Positions 10,805-20,989 of a DNA stretch of 64,000 nucleotides are shown piece after piece (within the stretch, counting starts at the first letter, position 1; every line of letters begins with the position of its first letter). The stretch spans positions 150,544,285 to 150,608,284 of the forward strand of contig CM062293.1 in the NCBI GenBank assembly GCA_031216915.1. Reading direction: 5' to 3'. Made by a program: the position numbers and the translations under genes. Source of the DNA: Pictodentalium vernedei (Eukaryota > Mollusca > Scaphopoda > Dentaliida > Dentaliidae). Under the pieces are notes generated by a model. It ran no database searches. It saw nothing but the letters and a program-made list of their open reading frames with translations, and had not been told where the DNA came from.

Positions 10805-11061
10805 TTACTTCTTTGTCTGGCCCAGGCGGTAGACTTTGTTTACCTCCATCAAAAAGTCTGTTGTTCTGTGGTCATTATCTCTATATCTCATCCAAAGCTG
10901 GTCTATCGGTTTGTTAATTGCTGTGTATTTCCTCCTTATTTCGGTTTCCAGGTCTCGCGCCTGTACAGACAGCCGGACATGTTCTGCTTCCTGCTGGAGC
11001 ACCATCACTAGCTTGTAAAAGGACAGTCTAGTTCCCTTGGCATTCATCCTACGGTGCCAAA
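10805..11061 (-). pseudogene. Putative Mutator-like transposase C-terminal exon
   Basis: The minus strand reads VWHRRMNAKGTRLSFYKLV, then EAEHVRLSVQARDLETEIRR and a Lys/Arg-rich end. An intron acceptor (TTACTTTCAG) ends immediately upstream at about 11062. A WHxRxN motif followed by a helical, charged tail resembles the end of animal MULE transposases ('GWHNRxN ... lIexLkxEq'), but this is recognition from memory without a search. It is the only coding-like piece of the element, so the element is non-autonomous or has lost its catalytic part. It could instead be another superfamily's C-terminus. Confidence 0.5.
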
Positions 11062-11282
11062 CTGAAAGTAAAAAATCACTGTTATTGATCACAATCCATT
11101 TGTTTTGACAGCACATGAACTTATCTATAATTTTTTATATAACGACTAGTGTTTTGACAGCATTAATTTGACAACATTAATTTGACGTGAAACTAACTTC
11201 CCGGGGACGAAACTTCCCACAAACTAGGGGACGAAACTTCCCGGGGACGAAACTTCCCTGACCCACATGTGGTTGGTAGGTG

Positions 11283-11430
11283 ACACAAAGGAGAGGGTTT
11301 GTATGCTTATCGGGGGGATTGGGAAGAATGGGGTGCGAGATGTCATCAAGCAGTTCGTCTTGGAGTGTTGGGAGGAGAGGAAATGTGTGGGGATAAGAAG
11401 GCATTTGGGAGCACAGGGTTAATCGAGGCA
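11283..11430 (+). pseudogene. LINE ORF2 C-terminal fragment, right part
   Basis: VGDTKERVCMLIGGIGKNGV and FVLECWEERKCVGIRRHLG continue the frame interrupted at 10172. The homologous uninterrupted copy is on the minus strand at 6597-6763. A stop follows HLGAQG. Confidence 0.65.
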
Positions 11431-12180
11431 TTCTCACCTGAGAACCGCGACAAATCAGCGGCCGGCCAAAGTGTTGTTATTGTTATTATTAACTGTTTTG
11501 GAGGCACGATTAGTTAATTAATTTATCTTGTCTAAAGAAATGGAAAGGAAAACAACTCAGCTAAATTCTGGTTCGTTTTTTATTATTTCTTTTTACCTTC
11601 GATATACTTCATAAAACATTTAAGAAGAATAAATCAACTAAAACCCCATAAAAATATCCAGCGAACGTTTCGGAAGCTTATTGGCGAGCATTTGGGGCGA
11701 AATTGCAGCGAGCGTTTTGATGATGGTAGTTTCGTCCCAAATTCTTTGATTCAGAGGTTGAGTTGACAAAATCATACTCCGGTCAAAAGAGAACATGACC
11801 CGGAAAGTGGATCAACAAGTTTACTTGACTGACAGATTAAATAATACACATCATCTGACTCACCATCTATAAAATTATTATGACAGTGTGAATACTATGA
11901 AAAGATGGACTGGTTGGTTGAGCTAGAAATCGGTGCGTTGTTTATGAAATAATCTGTACTTTCAGACTTGCACATTGTCTCTACAATTCTCCTAAATTCG
12001 AGTGAAACTTGGATCTGCCGTGCCTAGCCTTGGGCCTTGACTTGGAACTGGTTGATCCCACAGAATCAGAAAATAGCATTTTTTCCATACGATTTCACGA
12101 TTGTAAGATTTCTCTAACACGCTCTATTATCCCACATTGATCTTTTTGAGTGTCCTCAAAATCAGAATGTCTCTATCACT
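11431..12180. other. No gene seen
   Basis: AT-rich sequence without recognisable coding, RNA or repeat structure, up to the start of the tandem duplication at 12181. Confidence 0.5.
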
Positions 12181-12341
12181 ATCAGGCTGCAAAAATTTGA
12201 GGTGCTATACATGTACATTTGTAACTTATGTAAGTAAGGGATATTTGTTTACCTTGAAATTCCCGCCTCAGATATTCCCATAAATTCAAATTATTTACAT
12301 ATATAAACAAATTATACATCAAAGTGAAGGTTGTGATGTAT

Positions 12342-13167
12342 TAGTTCAGCGATCCAAACGTAGTGGCTACCCCTCTACGTTCAGATTCTTCCCATTCAAT
12401 CCTATACTATAGAAAAAGTTCCCATCAAGTTTTTATGGGAACTCCAAACTCGAAATTAGGAATATATGTCAAGCTTCCACCCATATTACCGGCTGCAATC
12501 GATAGTACACGTATTTCCGTACATTTGGGCAGAGTTTATTGATCCAAAGTATGTTTTATTCTTTAATTGTCATCATTTGAGTACCGTACTCGTGAGGCGT
12601 CAACAGAGATTTCAAAATCGACCATGTTTTTGTATAAATGTAAAACAGTAAAAACAATAACCCGGTAATGGCGCCGAAACGAATAGACCTTTTTATCGTT
12701 GCAGAATCGGAAATTCGATCGCAATTGTGCCGAAGGGGGTTGATAATCTGCTCTGTGCGAATGCGACCGAGTTTGATGACCTTCTCTGCGCGAATGAGAT
12801 CGAGATTCCGATTCCGCATCGATAAAAAGGTCTATTCATTTTGGCACCATTACCGGGTTATTGTTTTTACTGTTTTATATTTATACAAAAACATGGCCGA
12901 TTTTGAAATCTTCGTTGACGCCTCACGAGTACTCAAATGACGACAATTAAAGAATAAAACATAGTTTGGATCAATAAACCCTGCCCAAATGTAAGGAAAT
13001 ATGTGTACTATCGATTGCAGCCAGTAATATGGGCAAAAGCTTGACATATATTCCTAATTTTCGAGTTTGGAGTTCCCATAAAAACTTGATGGGAACTTTT
13101 TCTATAGGATTGAATGGGAAGAATCTGAACGTAGAGGGGTAGCCACTACGTTCGGATCGCTGACCTA
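12342..13167. mobile_element. Foldback (long-TIR) DNA element, copy 1
   Basis: Two inverted arms of about 380 bp (12342-12720 and 12800-13167) surround a loop of about 80 bp. Ends are TAGTTCAGCGATCCAAACG and the inverted CGTTCGGATCGCTGACCTA. A perfect 9-bp duplication GTGATGTAT flanks it (12333-12341 and 13168-13176). Long TIRs plus a 9-bp TSD are the signature of non-autonomous Mutator-like/foldback elements. Open frames in opposite orientation within the arms (12466-12651, 12850-13047) are mirror images of one another, not genes. Confidence 0.85.
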
Positions 13168-13517
13168 GTGATGTATAGAATATGAAAAATATATGCATTC
13201 AACTTGCAGAGTTGTCAATAGGCACCAATGATTGCTGGATCTGCTACTGTATTGTGCTATTGATGTGAGGTAAAGTTGAAATTGCAGGACAACATTTCAA
13301 TTTCCTTATCCAGGGATGCCATTTTTAGACACTGAACTGTGTCGCTCTGTTTTAGTATCAGGCTGCAAAAATTTGAGGTGCTATACATGTACATTTGTAA
13401 CTTATGTAAGTAAGGGATATTTGTTTACCTTGAAATTCCCGCCTCAGATATTCCCATAAATTCAAATTATTTACATATATAAACAAATTATACATCAAAG
13501 TGAAGGTTGTGATGTAT

Positions 13518-14343
13518 TAGTTCAGCGATCCAAACGTAGTGGCTACCCCTCTACGTTCAGATTCTTCCCATTCAATCCTATACTATAGAAAAAGTTCCCA
13601 TCAAGTTTTTATGGGAACTCCAAACTCGAAATTAGGAATATATGTCAAGCTTCCACCCATATTACCGGCTGCAATCGATAGTACACGTATTTCCGTACAT
13701 TTGGGCAGAGTTTATTGATCCAAAGTATGTTTTATTCTTTAATTGTCATCATTTGAGTACCGTACTCGTGAGGCGTCAACAGAGATTTCAAAATCGACCA
13801 TGTTTTTGTATAAATGTAAAACAGTAAAAACAATAACCCGGTAATGGCGCCGAAACGAATAGACCTTTTTATCGTTGCAGAATCGGAAATTCGATCGCAA
13901 TTGTGCCGAAGGGGGTTGATAATCTGCTCTGTGCGAATGCGACCGAGTTTGATGACCTTCTCTGCGCGAATGAGATCGAGATTCCGATTCCGCATCGATA
14001 AAAAGGTCTATTCATTTTGGCACCATTACCGGGTTATTGTTTTTACTGTTTTATATTTATACAAAAACATGGCCGATTTTGAAATCTTCGTTGACGCCTC
14101 ACGAGTACTCAAATGACGACAATTAAAGAATAAAACATAGTTTGGATCAATAAACCCTGCCCAAATGTAAGGAAATATGTGTACTATCGATTGCAGCCAG
14201 TAATATGGGCAAAAGCTTGACATATATTCCTAATTTTCGAGTTTGGAGTTCCCATAAAAACTTGATGGGAACTTTTTCTATAGGATTGAATGGGAAGAAT
14301 CTGAACGTAGAGGGGTAGCCACTACGTTTGGATCGCTGACCTA
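13518..14343. mobile_element. Foldback (long-TIR) DNA element, copy 2
   Basis: Copy of 12342-13167 shifted by exactly 1176 bp, with the same 9-bp flanks (13509-13517 and 14344-14352). It arose with its flanks by the tandem duplication described above. Confidence 0.85.
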
Positions 14344-14751
14344 GTGATGTATAGAATATGAAAAATATATGCATTCAACTTGCAGAGTTGTCAATAGGCA
14401 CCAATGATTGCTGGATCTGCTACTGTATTGTGCTATTGATGTGAGGTAAAGTTGAAATTGCAGGACAACATTTCAATTTCCTTATCCAGGGATGCCATTT
14501 TTAGACACTGAACTGTGTCGCTCTGTTTTGTAATATTATAATTTGGTTGTCGATATGTAAAATATAAAACTGTATAAATAAGTTTCAAATAAAAAATGTA
14601 CACACACAAACATTAATGGTAATCATCATAACTGTGTTTGTACAAAAATATCATTTGATTAAAGGCTAAACTATATTTATCACAGAACTTCCTGTGTCCA
14701 TTTCCATGTTTGTCTGCTACTCAATAAGTTTCAAAATAAGAGAACAACAAT

Positions 14752-15060
14752 GAGGATGCGGTAGCCGAGAGCATAATGCATTGTGCTTGGAGCCCAAGGT
14801 TTGCTAGTTCAAACCCCAGTCGAGGAAACGTAATAACGTAATGCAATGCCCGCGTGGATTCAAAACCATACTGCTCCTCCATAGTGCCATGTTCGGGGAT
14901 GGTGCCATGCTCGTCCTATCGGGCGAGGACGTACGTGTAAATGGCTGTCCCGTGTGCAGTAATTACTATACATGTCAAAGGACCCCACTGTGGCAAAAGA
15001 GCTGCAGCTCGGCAAAATTCCCTGATTCCCGCTTGTATATAGTGTACAGTACGTGGAGAG
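14752..15060 (+). mobile_element. tRNA-derived SINE-like repeat
   Basis: 14756-14825 contains an A-box-like GGTAGCCGAGAGCAT and a B-box-like AGTTCAAACCCC at the usual spacing, followed by an unrelated body. It resembles a decayed tRNA head fused to a tail, so I call it a SINE and not a tRNA gene. The right boundary is uncertain and no A-rich tail or TSD was identified. Confidence 0.5.
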
Positions 15061-15141
15061 TGGATTGTAACTGAATCACCCGGGGAGTGGAGTTATCACC
15101 CAAAGTATCATTTTCAAATTCTGTACATGTGGACAGAACAC

Positions 15142-15216
15142 ACAAGCAATGTTCAGCCAATGGAGCTGCGGGTATAACCCAGAGGTTCATTGGCTAGAAC
15201 TTTGCTTCTGTTTGTT
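15142..15216. repeat. Isolated hairpin core of the Tc1-type MITE family C
   Basis: ACAAGCAATGTTCAGCCAAT...ATTGGCTAGAACTTTGCTT is the interior hairpin seen in the five family C elements (19283, 20447 [divergent], 42028, 43978, 47548), but without their outer TIRs. It is a truncated remnant. Confidence 0.6.
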
Positions 15217-15960
15217 ATGCTTTGCAGCAAGTTTGCATTTATTGTTTGGGTGGAATCTCCACTCTGCAGGTGATTTAGTGATAATACACTTTCCACGTAC
15301 TGTACTGCATTACCTGTATAAAGAATCCCTGCAATGAATCATTCAGGGTCCTCCATAAAATCAACGAAGGAGTGACTGTAAAGTGCATTGAATCATGCAT
15401 GTACCGGAATAAAATGGGTGTAAGATGCAAAATGAAGCATCAGTCCACATGAAATACCTGAGATGATTCTGATGATGTGGGGTTCACACAGGGTGCTCTG
15501 AAAAATTAACAGAGAAATTTCCAAATAACATAACATAAGAATGCTTTTAGCTGTCTATCTGCAGTGAAATTTGGGCACACCATAACATTGACTTTCTTTG
15601 CCCTGCAATTATATTCACCTTCAATTATAATCATGGTCAAATTGATTGAAACCATTCTAATCGCTTGACCCTTGTAATATGAAATTGGTACCACCAAAAT
15701 TGCATGTCAACCTTGTTTCTATCAACATTCCCTTGTGATTAGAACTGATTACTGAAATGAGGCCCAAATGCCTATGAAATTACAGATAAGTGAAATCATT
15801 AACCGAAATAATAGTGGTTTTGTTTACGCCAGGTTTTTAAATTCATTTATTTTGGGAACACCCTTTTGCCCTAATTTGGGCACATTTAAACCAGAAATAA
15901 CAGCCTTATCCTGTTATGTTTTATTGCCATGTCTTTGAACTTTCTTATTCATTTATTTAC
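15217..15960. other. No gene seen
   Basis: Low-complexity AT-rich sequence; nothing recognisable. Small open frames on both strands lack support. Confidence 0.5.
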
Positions 15961-16480
15961 TAGCGGGTGTTACCCGGCGTTGCACAGGAGAAGATGGTTA
16001 TATCAGCCATTTTCGAAATAGAAGGTCAAGGTCACCCCACACGGGCACCCCGGTAAAGTCAAAATGATCGATGGGTCAATATACCCGAACATATGTAATT
16101 TCAGCCCAAGCCCAGCCGTTATTGAATTAAAAGGTCAAGGTCACCAATTTCAAGGTCAAGGTCACCCACACAGGCACCCCAATATAGTCAAAGTGATCGA
16201 TGGATCAATATACCCGCACATATGCAATTTTAGCCCAATCGTCACAGTCGTTTTCGAAATAAAAGGGCAAAGTCACCAATTTCAAGGTCAAGGGCACCCT
16301 GATGAAGTCAAAATGATCGATGGGTCAATATACCAGCACATATGAAATTTTAGCCTGATCAGCCCAGCTGTTTTGAAATAAAAGGTCAAGGTCACCAATT
16401 TCAAGTCAAGGTCACCCTGCACGGGCATGGCACCCATCCCATATTACTCACAGGGACGAATTACCCCCGTGTACAAAATC
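15961..16480 (+). repeat. About 120-130-bp tandem repeat rich in AGGTCAAGGTCA
   Basis: Begins with CTAGCGGGTGTTACCCGGCG and then repeats a unit marked by GATCGATGGGTCAATATAC at 16066, 16195 and 16315. Perfect AGGTCAAGGTCA occurs at 16023, 16132, 16153 and 16383, with several one-base variants. This 12-mer is a direct repeat without spacer of the nuclear-receptor half-site and contains the extended half-site TCAAGGTCA. Whether receptors bind is unknown. The open frame 16064-16345 is a by-product of the periodicity. Confidence 0.8.
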
Positions 16481-16574
16481 TGAGATCGATCGGTCAAGAA
16501 ACAGAGGAGTTCACCTGGAACAAAGATAGATAGAGAGATAGAGAGAGTTATAGATACAGACATTCGCATTTATA

Positions 16575-16926
16575 TATTAGATTTATTAAGGTTTAATGAC
16601 ACTTTAACAGCCAAGGTCATATCGTGTTGGTGCCAGTTTTACAAGTAGAGGAAGCCGGAGTACCCGGATAGAACCACCTAGCAACGACAAGCAGCTGCCA
16701 GCTCCCCAACATCGTAACTCTGCACTGCAGCACAGGCAGGGTTAGATTGGTTGAAGACATGCACACCATCGACGTGCAGTACACCTCAGTACATGGCATC
16801 ATCGTGCCCCCATGTGATGTGGACAATCGGTCACCCATCCAAGGACTAACCGGGCTCAACATTGCTTAACTTCAGTTACATGTATCTGACGAGAACCAGT
16901 TACTGCAATGCCTCCACGCACCCGTC
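16575..16926 (-). mobile_element. 5S-rRNA-headed SINE (SINE3-type)
   Basis: On the minus strand the head (about 16926-16805) reads like 5S rRNA: TTCTCGTCAGAT, AAGTTAAGCAATG, GCCCGGTTAGTCCTTGGATG, GGTGACC. These contain the internal control region that recruits TFIIIA and pol III. The body follows (GTACTGCACGTCGATGGT; CTGGCAGCTGCTTGTCG; CTCCGGCTTCCTC), then an AAAGTGTCATTAAACC tail. The same body follows a tRNA-Cys-like head at 57726-58093. The 5S part is diverged and fused to unrelated sequence, so it is not a functional rRNA gene. Confidence 0.85.
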
Positions 16927-17992
16927 AAACTTTCTTCGTGTTTCTATGGCCATATTATGAAGGAAGTTATTCTCAAATGTAGAAGAGGCAGAGAGAATTT
17001 AAATATTTTTCTTGATGTCTTCACACCTTCTCTAATTTGGGCACATTTGTAAACGGCGTGAAATTGGGGTAATCTAAAGGCCTGGTTCACACCTTTTAAA
17101 TTTATTGACTGCCTATTAAATTGGATTCAGTCAACAAATAAGCTGTTACTGTTGTAGAATCGGCCAGTTCTGATAACAGTCCACCTTCTCAGAAATGTAC
17201 TACAGGAGGATGATAGTTTCAAAACAAATTATAAATGCAAAGTAAAACATAGAATGAACAACCACACATTCTAAACCAAATCAGTTGTTTGAGTCAAATT
17301 GTTTTGGCCACCTACTACGAAGTTGAGGTAAGGTAATGTCATGACCCCATTGGCATCAGCTTCAATGTCCAATTTTGTAAGAGTTTGTGTTTTAGTAAAT
17401 TTCTTTGAACCCAGGGCTTTCAAATTGACAGAATTTTTGCCACAATAAAGCAACAACTAACGCGTAAACTCGCTGTAGCAAGATTGCACATTAATTGTTG
17501 CTGTTTATTGAGTCAGAAATTCAGTTAAGACATACATGTAAATGGACTGTCATTCTACTCATACATGGATGCAATGTATGAGTCCAGCTACACCCGAGAG
17601 ATTGTAAGGTCTGACAGGCAGAAAGATTGCGGATTAGGAATTTAATTTATGCAGTGTGCAAAATTTAAAAAATGACTCTAACTGTCTGACCGTTCACATG
17701 GTTTGGAGATGGCTAACAGAACGCTCATCTGTGTAAAAAGTCTTGGAAAACAGCTTTTTTTATCATAAACCAGTATTCATATATTGCATGGAATTGAAAT
17801 ATATACAGTCTCTCAAAGCAAGAGCCTAAAAATCTATCCGACACAAGAAAGACTGGTTAACTCATAGAGTTCTGGAAGCCCATATTTGGGCTTTATTCTG
17901 AACTGCAGGTTCCTTAGGTTGAAGACTTCATATTTTTGTGGATTTCCTTCTTACTATCTTGGAAGTAAAATTACTTCATCTCCATCAATTTG
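16927..17992. other. No gene seen
   Basis: AT-rich, without recognisable exons. The minus-strand open frame 17271-17456 has no identifiable domain. Confidence 0.5.
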
Positions 17993-18118
17993 AATTGTTA
18001 CAGTTCATGGGAGAGTGCCTATAGGCACTCTCCCATAAATTGTAACAGGACAAAAATGTGTGAACAAATCTTGAGGCTGAGATAAAATTAATTAAAATTT
18101 AGCACTCTACCAGTAAAG
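17993..18118. mobile_element. Hairpin MITE, family E, copy 1
   Basis: The palindrome TTACAGTTCATGGGAGAGTG...CACTCTCCCATAAATTGTAA is followed by AATTTAGCACTCTACCAGTA at 18097. Copy 2 (58848-59035, opposite orientation) has the same hairpin and the same CTGGTAGAGTGCTAAAT terminal motif. Confidence 0.7.
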
Positions 18119-18477
18119 TTACTCAGACTTTACCAGTCAAGATGCAGCTTTTGGCTAACTGGTCATCCGTCCGTGTAGATTTAATTTTGCGTAACTACCA
18201 TGCGAACAAAACAAGCGTTCTCGTAAAATTATGCACACTGTTTATGTTGTATTATTTTGTTGTAACCTTTAGTTTGTTTGCGTATTTCACAATTGACGTA
18301 ACCCCTGCAAAAGCTAAACAACTGTTTGCAGGTTATTTCCAGGCCTGCTGAATTTTCAAGTGTAAACATATAACATTACAATAATGCGCATGCAGCAGAT
18401 GCAGGCATTTTGGGAGTGCATGAGATCACAGTTATGGTGAGCAGTGGGACCAATGCTTGGGTCTAATGTGGATCAGT
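18119..18477. other. No gene seen
   Basis: A 69-codon open frame at 18142-18351 includes a hydrophobic segment (LFMLYYFVVTFSLFAYF) but has no other support. Confidence 0.35.
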
Positions 18478-19003
18478 ATTTTTCGCTGCGACTAACAGCT
18501 AAATAAGTGGCAGTGTTGGTCTGTCTGTCAGTCTGTCTGTGACCAACGAGTTTCAAAACTCAATAACTTTTGAAATACTTGATGGAATGACTTTATATTT
18601 GGCATGTTAGTGTATCTTATTGATGTCTAGCACTGTTCAATGCATGTGTTGTTCCAAATATTTTTCTTGGAGTTATGGCCCTTGATGAACTTAGAATTTT
18701 GGGAGATTGCACCACCCGTCGCAGCACGGCGTCAATGTCACGATTTTTAGCTACGACTAGCAGCTGAATAGGTGGCAGTGTCGGTCTGTCTGTGACCAAC
18801 GAGTTTCAAAACTCAGTAACTTTTGAAATACTTGATGGAATGACTTTATATTTGGCATGTAAGTGTATCTTATTGATGTCTAGCCACTGTTCAATGCATG
18901 TGTTGTTCCAAATATTTTTCTTGGAGTTATGGCCCTTGATGAACTTAGAATTTTGTGAGATTGCACCACCTGTCGCAGCTACGGCCTCGATGTTGTGATT
19001 TTT
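18478..19003 (+). repeat. About 265-bp tandem duplication (GTCTGTCTGTGACC...GTTATGGCCCTTG)
   Basis: Two adjacent, highly similar units beginning near 18478 and 18748. Each contains TCGGTCTGTCTGTGACCAA-type sequence, CTTGATGGAATGACTTTATA and GAGTTATGGCCCTTGATGAA. The last motif recurs in the terminal array at 63628-64000, so these belong to one broad repeat superfamily. Confidence 0.85.
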
Positions 19004-19282
19004 GATGAACTAGTTTCAGAGATGCATGTACTATTATTGGATGGACTACTGAATCATCAAGAGAAGTTTGACCCCCAACAACATGCACTATGCATGCACA
19101 CACCTGGCACCCATCACCAAGTTCCCAAGACAGTAGTCCCAAAGGGTTGTCCCCACTAGTCCCCAAAGTGTGCTTGGGTCGTACCCAAATACCCATATGT
19201 GTGCATGGGCCGAATTTGTTGTGAACACATTGTGCACTAAATCAAGAGCACATCTGAAATATCAAAGAAGCTAGGCACCATA
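19004..19282. other. No gene seen
   Basis: Unassigned sequence with scattered short palindromes around ACTAGTCCCCA; nothing coding recognised. Confidence 0.4.
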
Positions 19283-19596
19283 CAGTTAAAACTAGAAATC
19301 TTGTCATGAACTATGCGCTTATTTTGACACAATTTCATGCAGGAATTGCGCAAAATTACCCTATCGAATGGCTTCCATTGCCCGACAGATTCTCCTGGTT
19401 ATCAGTAGAAAGCACAAGCCATGTTTCAGCCGATGAATCTCCGGGTTACACGGAGGTTCATTGGCTGAAACATCGCTTGTGCATAGCACATATGTACATA
19501 ATTTGCGAGCCTTACTATCTTCATAACACGCAGATCAACATGCAGAATGACATACTGTTTGCGGGCAATTCATGACAGGACTTCTAGTTATGACTG
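19283..19596. mobile_element. Tc1-type palindromic MITE, family C, copy 1
   Basis: Ends CAGTTAAAACTAGAAATC and the inverted GACTTCTAGTTATGACTG-type end, flanked by TA (19281-19282, 19597-19598). Interior hairpin GTTTCAGCC...GGCTGAAAC. It has CAGT termini and a TA target, as in Tc1/mariner elements, but no coding capacity. Confidence 0.85.
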
Positions 19597-20446
19597 TATA
19601 GGAGCTTGGAGCCCAAAACCTATGAGATTATATTGGGACAAATATGTGATACATGTGTAATATAAGTCATCTTTTAAGCCATGCCTAGTGTATAAACTAT
19701 TCATCCTTTATTGTGTGGTGTATGTCAGGTTAGCAATAATTATTGCCATCACTTGATGTCCAGTGTCCATTCACTAAAGTTGCACATCTGTCTTCTCTGC
19801 AGCCACTGGAGTCTGGACCAAACTCAACTAAATTTCGAGATAACCATCCAAATTTGTTCAATAGAAGTAGCTAGGCCCAGTGGGCTGGTCAGTTATAGTA
19901 CCCAAAAAATTTGAAATTCTTCAAAGACTTTTAAAAAACCACCAGTCACAATGCTTTGAAATTTGCTATACAGCATCCTTGTATCCTCAAGACTGAAATT
20001 TGTTCTAAGAAAGTTTGTCAGGCAATATTTGGGCTTGTGCAATGAGGGAGGAATGGGGGTGATAATTTTTGGCCCTGCTCAAAGTTTTTATTTCTCGAAC
20101 CATTCGGCCAATTTGGACCAAATTTAGCATGCAATAGTTCTAGTATTTGGGGACTTGAACATAATTTATGGCTGAAAATATTTTCAGCACCCCCATGTGA
20201 ACAGCAGGAGCTAAAAATAGAAAAATAGTAAAATGCCCATATTTCCCAAACTGCAATGAACAAAGAATTGTTGTTTGGTATATAGCATCCTTAGGATCAG
20301 TAGAATTGAATGGGCCCCAAAAATCTCAATCTCAATGGGTGCCGTATGATAGTAATAAAAAAAATGCTGAGTCATCACTTATCTAAAATGAGAAAGAATT
20401 TTTTTTCTTCAGAACACCCAGTCAGGATCTTCCTACATATAGTATA
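19597..20446. other. Diverged minisatellite-like sequence, no gene
   Basis: Contains weakly repeated phrases (CACCAGTCACAATG, CAGCATCCTTGTATCC) related to the better-preserved array at 20990-21687. No coding region recognised. Confidence 0.45.
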
Positions 20447-20989
20447 CAATTAAAACTAGAAGTCCTGTCATGTCTAGTGCAGAAAACACCTGTTAGCTAA
20501 TGCACTATCTAGTGCAGAACAGTCAGGTAAACCTAGTTAAACATGCGATAACTTATGCGCTATGTAACGCAGATTGTAGTGCACCATTCCCAAGGTCATT
20601 AACTTTGATCTCCGACACATAACATTAGGAAAAGAAATGTGTTGTAACTGGACTCGAAAATCTGTCAATATCATTTCGAATCAGGTTCGCCTGGTAAAGT
20701 AGTGGAACATCTCGTCCCCTGAGTATCTGCATTCTGATATTTAATTGCCACCTTTTATCAATAGGAGGTGCGACTTAATTACTGTTCAATAGGAGGTGCG
20801 ACTTAATTACTGTTGAATGCCCGTTACAAGTACTGAATATCAATCAGCCGTGACGCGTTACTCTTCTATAGAAATCGCGATACACTACCGTGCATTAGAT
20901 GTGATTATCTGGTGATTTGCTGCGCTAACCTAACATGCTATTATTTCATATTAGTGCAGAATATGGGACATGACTTCTAGTTTTAACTG
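20447..20989. mobile_element. Tc1-type MITE, family C, long divergent copy 2
   Basis: Ends CAATTAAAACTAGAAGTCCT and the inverted GACTTCTAGTTTTAACTG, TA-flanked (20445-20446 and 20990-20991). At 543 bp it is much longer than the 302-314-bp members and has a different interior with a short direct duplication (AATAGGAGGTGCGACTTAAT at 20760 and 20789). It may be nearer to a longer progenitor or a chimera using the same TIRs. Confidence 0.75.

Larger units (their letters stand above)
10173..11274. mobile_element. 1.1-kb DNA transposon with GGG termini and 8-bp TSD, inserted in LINE remnant
   Basis: The left end GGGGATCGGGAAGTTTCGTC and the inverted right end (reverse complement GGGTCAGGGAAGTTTCGTCC) form TIRs. 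Each contains iterated CGTCCCCGGGAAGTTT-like subrepeats. The 8-bp duplication ACATGTGG occurs at 10165-10172 and 11275-11282. The LINE frame is continuous across the site once the element is removed. The interior has a 161-bp tandem duplication and a minus-strand exon resembling a Mutator-like (MULE) transposase C-terminus. The superfamily is uncertain: 8-9-bp TSDs and GG ends also fit Merlin-type elements. Confidence 0.8.
12181..14529. repeat. Nearly identical 1176-bp tandem segmental duplication
   Basis: 12181-13356 and 13357-14529 are the same sequence with a period of 1176 bp. The only difference I noticed is CGTTCGGATC (near 13150) versus CGTTTGGATC (near 14326). Each unit contains one complete foldback element plus identical flanks, so this is duplication of a segment, not two transpositions. 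A haplotype or assembly artefact is a real alternative. Confidence 0.92.

Noticed and set aside
12466-14374. Six to eight similar open frames of 60-90 codons on both strands
   Set aside because: They are mirror images created by the foldback element's inverted arms and then doubled by the 1176-bp duplication.
16800-16926. Apparent 5S rRNA gene on the minus strand
   Set aside because: The 3' end of 5S is missing and the sequence fuses to the SINE body; it is a SINE head.
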